A DNA stretch of 26,713 nucleotides, taken from assembly GCA_050485385.1 (NCBI GenBank), contig JBJHBG010000070.1, positions 1 through 26,713 on the forward strand, read 5' to 3'. Of this stretch, positions 21,472 to 26,713 are shown in pieces. The stretch's first letter is position 1. Every line of letters starts with the position of its first letter. This stretch comes from RECO01 sp050485385. GTDB taxonomy: Bacteria; Pseudomonadota; Alphaproteobacteria; Geminicoccales; Geminicoccaceae. The notes below the pieces were generated by a model. That model did not search any database and had not been told where the DNA came from. It saw only the letters and a list, made by a program, of their open reading frames with translations. Made by a program: the position numbers and the translations under genes.

Positions 21472-22560
21472 TCAACGGGCGCTGGCGGGATCGGCGAAGC
21501 GCAGCAGCCGCACCAGCATGGCGCCCGGCTCGCGCAAGGGGTCGGTGGCGATCGACAGCACCCGGCCCTCGAAGGGCGCCGTATAGGTGGCGATGGGGTC
21601 GCCGAACAGGTCGACCTGACGGGCGACGATTTGTCCCTGGAGGACGGGCTCGCCGAGGCCGACCAGAACCTCGACGAAACCGCCGGCGACGGCGCGCACG
21701 GTGGCCTCCTCGTTGCCGACATAGGGCTCCGGCAACGCCGGCATGGGCTCGTCGAGCATCGCCCGGTCGATCATCAGCGCCCGCAGGCCCAAAAGGGCCC
21801 GGTCGATGAGGACCGAATCGAAGCGTTTGGGGCCGCCGATCTCGAAGGTGACCGCCGGCACGCCCGCCTCCATGAACGCCGTCTCCAGGCTGCCCGGTGC
21901 CCCCTGATCGATCTTGATCATGTCGGGGCCCAGCGCGTGGGCCATGCCCTCGGCCAAGGGCTCGCGCGCGTCGGCGTAGACGAAGATCGGGAACTCGGCG
22001 CCGCGGGTCTGCGTGTGCAGGTCGACGGCGAGGTCGACCTGATCGGCGGCGAGCCCCTGCCAGACGTCGAAGGCGAAGCGGCGGGCGGCGTGGGCGGGGC
22101 CGTCCTCGCCGGGCCAGACACGGTTGAGGTCGACCTGGCTGCCGCCGTCCTCGGCCAGGGGGAAGAAGCGGCTGTGCCGCTCCAGGCCCGGCAGGTTGAC
22201 CGCCGGCAGCCCGATCACGGTACCCCGCAGCCGGTCCGGCAACAGCGTCTCGAACAGCCGCTGCACCACGCGCACGCCGTTCAACTCGTCGCCGTGCACC
22301 GCCGCCGAGATCCAAAGGCGCGGGCCGTCATCGGCACCGCGCATGACGATCACCGGCACCAGATAGGATTGGCCCGCCGCGGTCGAGCCGGCCCGCAACC
22401 AAAAGCGCTGCTCGGTGCCGGGCGGCACCTCCGAGACGTCGATCCGCCGGACGACGGGCACGCCCTCGATCTGCTCGGCGAGGGCCGCCAGCGGCGTGGT
22501 CGCGACGGCGAGACTAGCCGCTGCCGCTGCCACCGTCGGGAGCAGGGTGCGGCCACTCAT
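21472..22560 (-). CDS. Secreted succinylglutamate desuccinylase/aspartoacylase-family (M14-like) zinc deacylase
   Basis: The 362-residue protein begins with a signal peptide (LLPTVAAAAASLAVATTPLAALA) and so acts in the periplasm. Zinc and catalytic motifs of the AstE/ASPA branch are present: AAVHGDELNGVRVVQRL (His and Glu ligands), PAVNLPGLERHSRFFP, DLNRVWPG, VDLHTQTRGAEFPIF (third ligand His) and VTFEIGG (catalytic Glu). A C-terminal beta domain follows (VLQGQIVARQVDLFGDPIATYTAPFEGRVL), a common extension in this group. These enzymes hydrolyse N-acyl amino acids or similar amides; substrate is unknown. Its Shine-Dalgarno GGAG overlaps the stop of the MFS gene four bases upstream, so the transporter and deacylase are coupled and may handle the same acylated compound. 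Confidence 0.87.
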   Translation of the reverse strand: MSGRTLLPTVAAAAASLAVATTPLAALAEQIEGVPVVRRIDVSEVPPGTEQRFWLRAGSTAAGQSYLVPVIVMRGADDGPRLWISAAVHGDELNGVRVVQRLFETLLPDRLRGTVIGLPAVNLPGLERHSRFFPLAEDGGSQVDLNRVWPGEDGPAHAARRFAFDVWQGLAADQVDLAVDLHTQTRGAEFPIFVYADAREPLAEGMAHALGPDMIKIDQGAPGSLETAFMEAGVPAVTFEIGGPKRFDSVLIDRALLGLRALMIDRAMLDEPMPALPEPYVGNEEATVRAVAGGFVEVLVGLGEPVLQGQIVARQVDLFGDPIATYTAPFEGRVLSIATDPLREPGAMLVRLLRFADPASAR

Positions 22561-22564
22561 CGGG

Positions 22565-23767
22565 CTACTCCGCCGCCACCGGGCGGGTGCGGCCGAAGGT
22601 GGTCTCGTTGCCCTCGGCCGGGTGGTAGGGGACGAGGAAGGCGAGACCGAGCGAGACCGAGGCGATGGCCGCACCGATGAGGAACACGGCCTGGGCGCTC
22701 CACAGCCAGATCAGGCCGAACAGGACCGGGATCACCACCGCCGCGATGTGGTTGATGGTGAAGGAGACGGCGGCGGTCGGCGCCATGTCGGCCGGGTCGC
22801 CGATCTTCTGGAAGTAGGTCTTGAGCGCGATGGCCATGGCGAAGAACACGTGGTCCACGACGTAGAGCCCGGCGGCGACCCAAGGGCTGGTGACGACGGC
22901 ATAGCCGAGGAAGACGGCGACCAAGCCCGTATGCTCGAGCAGGAGCATCGGCCGCTCGCCGAACCGCTGGATCAGCCGCCCGACATAGGGTGCGGCCCAC
23001 AGATTGATGACGCTGTTGAACAGAAGCAAGAGCGTCATTTCGGCAACGGAGTAGCCGAACTTCTCCACCAGCAGGAAGCCGGCGAAGACGACGAAGATCT
23101 GCCGCCGGGCGCCGGACATGAAGGTCAGGGCGTAGTAGAGCCAGTAGCGGCGGCGGAGGACGAGGCTCTTGTTCTGCGCCACGATCTCGGGGAAGCGGGG
23201 GAAGCCGAGCCAGACGTAGCAGCCGATGGCGAGCGTGATGCCGCCGCCGAGCGCATAGGCCGCGACGTAGCCGAAGTCGAGGAAGGTGAACCCCAGCCAC
23301 ATCAAGGCGAGGATGCAGATGGTGGCAGCGTTGCGGGCGGCGACGATGCGGCCGAGCACGACGGGGGCCCGGTCCTTCCGCAACCACTGCAGCGACAGGC
23401 TTTGCAGCACGGTCTCGTGGTAGTGAAAGCCGATGGACATCAAGGTGGTGGTGAGGACCAGCCCCCAAAAGCTCGGCAAGAAGCCCGTCATCGCCGTGCC
23501 GATGCCCAACAGTACCAGGCTCATATAGGCGAAGCGCTGCTCCTTGATGACCAACAGCACGTAGATGGCGGTGAAGGCCAAGAGGCCGGGTATCTCGCGG
23601 ATCGACTGCAACGCGCCGATCTCGGCGCCGGTGAAGGCCGCCCGCTCGACCGCGAAATTGTTGATCAGCGCGGTCCAAAGGGCGAACGACAGCGCACCGC
23701 CGAAACTCATCAGCAACAACAGATTGTCCGGCGTCCGCCACTCGGCGCCGCGCGCGGTCGAGCGCAT
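22565..23767 (-). CDS. Major facilitator superfamily transporter
   Basis: I choose ATG 23767, six bases after GGGAG, giving 400 residues; the frame extends upstream but that part is arginine/proline-rich and not family-like. About 12 membrane spans are visible, beginning NLLLLMSFGGALSFALWTALI, with the loop between spans 2 and 3 containing KEQRFAYMSL and a central loop after span 6 (GFPRFPEIVAQNKSLVLRRRYW). FHYHETVLQSLSLQWL and TYFQKIGDPADMAPTAAVSFTINHIAAV are distinctive. The substrate cannot be read from sequence. It is the first gene of a unit with the periplasmic deacylase and perhaps the membrane protein. The upstream ~340 bases to the GNAT remnant should hold its promoter. Confidence 0.9.
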   Translation of the reverse strand: MRSTARGAEWRTPDNLLLLMSFGGALSFALWTALINNFAVERAAFTGAEIGALQSIREIPGLLAFTAIYVLLVIKEQRFAYMSLVLLGIGTAMTGFLPSFWGLVLTTTLMSIGFHYHETVLQSLSLQWLRKDRAPVVLGRIVAARNAATICILALMWLGFTFLDFGYVAAYALGGGITLAIGCYVWLGFPRFPEIVAQNKSLVLRRRYWLYYALTFMSGARRQIFVVFAGFLLVEKFGYSVAEMTLLLLFNSVINLWAAPYVGRLIQRFGERPMLLLEHTGLVAVFLGYAVVTSPWVAAGLYVVDHVFFAMAIALKTYFQKIGDPADMAPTAAVSFTINHIAAVVIPVLFGLIWLWSAQAVFLIGAAIASVSLGLAFLVPYHPAEGNETTFGRTRPVAAE

Positions 23768-24108
23768 GCACGTCTCCCAGGACCCGGCGCGGCCGCACCG
23801 AGACCGTGGTCTTAATGCAGGAACGACGGGGGAGAAAGACGGCAGGGGGCTTTCGGCCCCCCGCACCCCCCGGCGGCCGGCGCTGCCGGCCGCACTCCGT
23901 GGGGACGGGGCGGGTGAGACGGCGAGAACGGGCCGGCCGGAAGCCGGTCGATGGACGTGTAAGGCGTTGATTGGAGGCGAGAAAGGGCGGTTCTGGGTTC
24001 GTTCGGCAATGGCGGTCGCGCGCGGGGCGGGGCCGTGGGCGATCGACGAAGTCCAAAGAGCGTCGCGGAGGATAGCATGAAAGGGGACGAAATCCTAGCC
24101 GCCGCCCG
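23768..24108. other. Intergenic region with two GC-rich hairpins
   Basis: No gene is convincing here; the frames that cross it are arginine/proline-rich and lack family motifs. GGGGGC (23845-23850) and GCCCCC (23856-23861) form a six-base hairpin. GCGGCCGG (23873-23880) and CCGGCCGC (23886-23893) form an eight-base hairpin with a five-base loop. Neither is followed by a T-run. They lie downstream of the GNAT remnant and upstream of the MFS gene on the minus strand, so they may end the former or sit in the leader of the latter. I see no clear -35/-10 pair. Confidence 0.5.
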
Positions 24109-24417
24109 TCAGGCCAGGGTGGCGCGCACGGCGGCGAGGGGGATGAAGGCGCGGTTGGGGGTGGCGGGGTCGTGGAGGGGGCGGAAGCCGAGGTTGGTGG
24201 CGAAGGTCCAGCGGCGTTCGGCTTGGGCGCCCGTGAGGACGTCGAGGACGATGGCGGCGGCACCAATCCGGTCGGCGATGGCGAGGCAGCGCCGCATGGC
24301 GTCGATCATCAGGGCGGTACCGAGGCCCTGGCCTTGCTGGTCCTCGCGGACCGCGAGGGCGCGGAGGTAGATCACGGGACCGCCGTTCGCGTCAACGCGC
24401 AGCGAGCCGGAGATGCA
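24109..24417 (-). pseudogene. GNAT N-acetyltransferase remnant, N-terminus lost
   Basis: About 103 C-terminal residues of a GNAT enzyme are intact: VIYLRALAVREDQQGQGLG (motif A with the acetyl-CoA loop QGQGLG), ALMIDAMRRCLAIADRIGAAAIVLDVL (motif A helix and motif B strand) and ATNLGFRPLHDPATPNRAFIPLAAVRATL. Toxin-type (TacT-like) GNAT proteins of this style are usually ~160-175 residues, so the first ~60-70 are missing. Upstream of about 24417 the frame stays open but reads KRCRIPLKQKPVRASRD, unlike any GNAT, and it runs into the ATPase gene on the other strand. GC content drops at the same point. The simplest reading is that the island to the right replaced or was inserted into the 5' end. 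No antitoxin gene is visible. Confidence 0.7.
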
Positions 24418-24490
24418 ATCTCTCGACGCACGCACAGGCTTTTGCTTCAATGGGATACGACAGCGTTTGCAGAGGGCGAGACTACAAGAA

Positions 24491-25822
24491 ATGCTAACGC
24501 GAATCGAAATCGACGGGTTCAAAACATTTCAGGAGTTCGCGATAGATCTGACGCCTTTTTCGGCCATTGTTGGTCCTAACGCAAGCGGCAAGTCGAATCT
24601 TTTCGACGCAATAAAGCTCCTATCCAAACTTGCGCAGAGTGACGTGAGATCTGCCATGACGCATCTGCGAGGCGAGCCGGATGAGTTATTTCGAAAGACC
24701 GAACATAAAACTTGGAGCAAAATGAAATTTTCCGTCGAGGTCCTTCTGAAGCCGGAGGGGTCGGATCAGTTTGGTTCTTCTTACACGCTCAAATCTCAGC
24801 GCCTACGGTACTCCGTTACAATCGGTGCGCGCGCCGCAAGTGACGGCGGCATGAGTCAAATTTATGTCTTAGATGAAAGTTGCATACCTATCAAAAAGAA
24901 AGAAGATAAAGCTCAATTTCTCAAATCATTGAGCGGTATCATGTATAGTGGTAATTTATCCGCATTTCTTGAAACCGACACAAGCGAGAAGAACGTGGCC
25001 TCTTTTCGCATTCGACAAGACGGCCCCCGCAAATCAGGCAAGCCGGTTCGCTTGCCTGCATCCGAGGCTACAAGGACAGCACTCTCGACGATCGCCTCAG
25101 CCGAATTTCCGCATTTATATGGACTAAAGGATTTTCTAGCACACCCGAGTTTTCTTCAAATTAATCCACAAGAAGCCCGAAAAGAGAATGACAGATTCAT
25201 GCCTCGCGAGCTTTTGCCAGATGCATCTAATCTCGCTGCCGTAATTGCAAAAATTAAAGATGAGACAGGTGATTCCGAGCGGCCAGACGGAAGATTGGCC
25301 GATATATCCGGCGACCTTGCAAGATTGATACCGTCGACGCGGCAGCTTCGAAGCGTATCGTCGAGCGACCAAAAGGAGTATGCCTATGAGGTTGAGATGA
25401 GCGAAGGGCTACAATTTAGCTCACGAGTAATTTCTGATGGAACATTGCGTATCCTGGCTTTGATAACATTGCTAAATGATCCAAGACGTAGTGGGTTATT
25501 ATGTTTTGAGGAACCAGAAAACGGAATCCACGAGGGAAGGATCGGCACGCTTATTGAGTTAATTAGAGGGTCAACGGAGGATTTTTCACAAGATTACTTC
25601 CAGGTGCTCATCAACACGCACTCGCCTGTTGTGATGAAATCGCTACTGGATGAGGAGATCGTTGTCGCTGATGTCGTGAAAGTTATGGGACGGCATTCAA
25701 CCGAACGCAAAACGAGAATGCGTCGTTCGATCCAAGCCATCAGTGACCTCGTCGAACCAGAAAATGTGCTGACACGATTTGAAGTGGAAAGGCTTTTGCA
25801 ACGTCATTCGGATGCGGCATGA
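24491..25822 (+). CDS. AAA/ABC-type ATPase of the OLD/RecF-like group, probable defence protein
   Basis: The 443-residue protein begins MLTRIEIDGFKTFQEF, the usual start of RecF/SMC/OLD-type ATPases. It has Walker A GPNASGKSN (28-36), the ABC signature variant SDGTLR (315-320), Walker B LLCFEEPENGIH (336-347) and the H-loop INTHSP (374-379). The middle part (~55-300) is a variable helical insertion. No nuclease domain is attached; instead the next gene, overlapping as ATGA, encodes a TOPRIM-like protein. ATPase plus separate TOPRIM protein is the layout of split OLD systems such as PARIS (AriA/AriB), which abort phage infection. The gene is visibly AT-richer than the rest of the window with different codon use, a sign of horizontal transfer. 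ATG 24491 has only a weak purine-rich leader (GAGGGCGAG). Confidence 0.85.
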   Translation: MLTRIEIDGFKTFQEFAIDLTPFSAIVGPNASGKSNLFDAIKLLSKLAQSDVRSAMTHLRGEPDELFRKTEHKTWSKMKFSVEVLLKPEGSDQFGSSYTLKSQRLRYSVTIGARAASDGGMSQIYVLDESCIPIKKKEDKAQFLKSLSGIMYSGNLSAFLETDTSEKNVASFRIRQDGPRKSGKPVRLPASEATRTALSTIASAEFPHLYGLKDFLAHPSFLQINPQEARKENDRFMPRELLPDASNLAAVIAKIKDETGDSERPDGRLADISGDLARLIPSTRQLRSVSSSDQKEYAYEVEMSEGLQFSSRVISDGTLRILALITLLNDPRRSGLLCFEEPENGIHEGRIGTLIELIRGSTEDFSQDYFQVLINTHSPVVMKSLLDEEIVVADVVKVMGRHSTERKTRMRRSIQAISDLVEPENVLTRFEVERLLQRHSDAA

Positions 25823-26478
25823 CGTATATATCATGGGCACTGTATGTGGAAGGAAATACTGATGGCGAGTATTTTGGGAGTTTGATTCCTCGACTAATTG
25901 AGGACGTTGTGCGGACGTCAAATGGTCCAGTTGCTGAAGTGCCGGAGCAACCGGTTGAGATATATGGTCCAAACGCGCGAGCTTTTGACTTTGTTGCATC
26001 GGAAGTGTGTAGAGGTAGAGATGCCATAAGCTTATTTTTTGTCCACGGAGATATGGGCGGTGCTAATCTCGCGCAAAATGTTGCCAGTAGAACTTCGCAG
26101 TTATGCGAGATGATCTGTGAAAGATGTGAATTCTGTTGTTTGAGGTGTATACCGATTAAGCCGAGGAAGGAAACTGAGGCATGGTGTCTCGTGGATTTGT
26201 GCGCAGTGCGCTCTGCGTTCGGCCTTTCGGCAAATTATCAGTTTGCAAATATTCCGGACCGTGCAACCGAAATTGAGCGGCTTGACGATCCGAAGCGAGT
26301 GATCAAAGACATTATTTCAACGGTAGGGTCGGGGGGTCGCAGCGCAACACGGCGGTTTCCTTTCGCCAGGGTTGCTCAGCATCAGAATTTGGCAAGACTT
26401 CGGTTGCTACCTTCGTTTCTGGAATTTGATCGATCATTACGCAAAGCGCTGGGGACATTTCAGCATTTTGGATTATGA
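25819..26478 (+). CDS. TOPRIM-like DUF4276-type protein, probable effector nuclease of the ATPase pair
   Basis: The 219-residue protein starts inside the ATPase stop (ATGA). TOPRIM-like landmarks appear in order: LYVEGNTDGEYF (Glu11, Asp15), FFVHGDMGG (Asp78), and IPIKPRKETEAWCLVD (Glu118, Glu120). The last, with its Glu-Ala-Trp, is characteristic of DUF4276-like proteins. In related two-gene defence systems the TOPRIM subunit is a DNA- or tRNA-cleaving effector held by the ATPase until infection. A cysteine cluster CERCEFCCLRC (about 100-110) in the middle could bind a metal and is unusual. Only one acidic residue is seen in the HGDMGG turn where TOPRIM enzymes often have DxD. Function is inferred from fold-like motifs and pairing, not from a recognised named system. 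Confidence 0.7.
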   Translation: MTYISWALYVEGNTDGEYFGSLIPRLIEDVVRTSNGPVAEVPEQPVEIYGPNARAFDFVASEVCRGRDAISLFFVHGDMGGANLAQNVASRTSQLCEMICERCEFCCLRCIPIKPRKETEAWCLVDLCAVRSAFGLSANYQFANIPDRATEIERLDDPKRVIKDIISTVGSGGRSATRRFPFARVAQHQNLARLRLLPSFLEFDRSLRKALGTFQHFGL

Positions 26479-26660
26479 AGAAAGGGATTGTCGTGCGCGT
26501 TTTCTTTTGCGAAGGGTGACGGGTGGCGTTTACTAGGCTAGGCCCTTATTGTATTTGGTTCAGGCGAGAGATGCATTTCGTGATGGCCGTTGAAGTGTCC
26601 TCTTAACTTCCTTGTCGTGCAGTCTGGGATGGCCCAGGCTGCGTGGAAAGGAGGAAAGCG
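26479..26660 (+). other. Non-coding gap at the right edge of the island
   Basis: This 182-base stretch has no credible gene. GC content rises again toward its right end. It carries one strong hairpin (26616-26645) directly before the Shine-Dalgarno site of the next gene. No T-run terminator follows the TOPRIM gene, and no inverted repeat typical of an insertion-sequence end was recognised. Confidence 0.5.
26616..26645 (+). promoter_or_regulatory. Strong hairpin just upstream of a Shine-Dalgarno site
   Basis: CGTGCAGTCTGGG (26616-26628) pairs with CCCAGGCTGCGTG (26633-26645) over 13 positions, three of them G-T wobbles, with loop ATGG. The AAAGGAGG site starts two bases later. No T-run follows, so a leader structure that limits translation or read-through is at least as likely as a terminator. 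Such hairpins are common before transposase genes, but here the gene is unknown. Confidence 0.4.
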
Positions 26661-26713
26661 ATGGCAGGAACGGGGAGTGCGAAGCGGGCGCAGCCACGGG
26701 ACGCGGAGACCAA
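26661..26713 (+). CDS. Start of an unidentified gene, cut by the window edge
   Basis: ATG 26661 follows a perfect AAAGGAGG site (26647-26654) at six bases. The 17 complete codons read MAGTGSAKRAQPRDAET, basic and alanine/glycine-rich, with GC-rich codons like the host rather than the AT-rich island. The start context is the strongest in this part of the window, so the gene is probably real. Too little is present to assign a family; a transposase or transposon accessory protein is one possibility. Confidence 0.55.
   Translation, partial: MAGTGSAKRAQPRDAET

Noticed and set aside
18993..21809. 938-codon plus-strand frame overlapping the cyclase and membrane-protein genes
   Set aside because: It is an Arg/Pro/Gly-rich shift frame of the cyclase that runs on into the antisense of other genes; no domain is visible.
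22415..23815. 466-codon plus-strand frame opposite the MFS gene
   Set aside because: It is Glu/Asp/Gln/Gly-rich, the usual antisense signature of a hydrophobic membrane protein in GC-rich DNA.
24418..24522. Intact N-terminus for the GNAT protein using the ATG at 24522
   Set aside because: The extra residues do not resemble any GNAT N-terminus and overlap the ATPase start on the other strand; a remnant is more likely.
1..26713. CRISPR arrays, tRNA or rRNA genes
   Set aside because: I saw no regularly spaced direct repeats, no tRNA TTCGA-loop with matching acceptor arms, and no rRNA-like conserved stretches.

Overview
The window is high-GC DNA from an alphaproteobacterium, most likely a member of Rhodospirillales in the broad sense. 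The evidence is a DksA of the alphaproteobacterial type with a degenerate zinc site, a MaoC-Pta fusion, a clustered aerobic-type cob set with a CbiG-CobJ fusion, FliO/FliP, and dense 4-bp ATGA/GTGA gene overlaps. Several genes appear to start with TTG behind good Shine-Dalgarno sites. Two pieces do not match this background. The first ~330 bases look gammaproteobacterial and end inside two genes at once, which points to a chimeric assembly join. The last ~2.2 kb is visibly AT-richer and begins inside a broken acetyltransferase gene, which points to an acquired island.

Layout. 1-416: outer-membrane barrel tail and a redoxin start joined to the start of an unrelated minus-strand gene. 550-1874 (minus): dksA and a MoeB/ThiF-type adenylyltransferase. 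1976-3985 (plus): two small unassigned proteins, then fliO and fliP of the flagellar export gate. 4109-5506 (plus): MaoC/phosphotransacetylase fusion. 5543-6785 (minus): MetA-type homoserine acyltransferase overlapping a small HNH protein, with a shared terminator. 6880-11941 (minus): tightly overlapped cobH-cobL-cobI-cbiG/cobJ-cobM operon for the corrin ring, with cobD diverging at 12015. 13076-18424 (plus): a five-gene sugar-acid operon. 18499-20559 (plus): class III nucleotide cyclase with three PAS-like modules, two of them a gap-free tandem duplication. 20601-23767 (minus): MFS transporter, periplasmic M14-like deacylase and a membrane protein. 24109-24417: GNAT remnant. 24491-26478 (plus): ABC/OLD-type ATPase plus a small TOPRIM-like protein, a probable two-gene defence system. 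26661-end: start of another gene behind a strong hairpin and Shine-Dalgarno site.

How they work together. The cob operon and cobD supply most of corrin ring methylation, rearrangement and aminopropanol attachment; cobG/cobZ, cobF, cobK and the cobalt-insertion genes are not in the window. The five-gene operon joins an ApnO-like oxidoisomerase, an OiaK-like DUF1537 kinase and a RuBisCO-like protein that keeps the RuBisCO active-site residues. This is the core of a D-apionate catabolic route, extended here by an HpcH/HpaI aldolase and a D-2-hydroxyacid dehydrogenase whose place in the route is not established. The best candidates for something undescribed are this extended RuBisCO-like operon and the ATPase/TOPRIM pair on the right-hand island.
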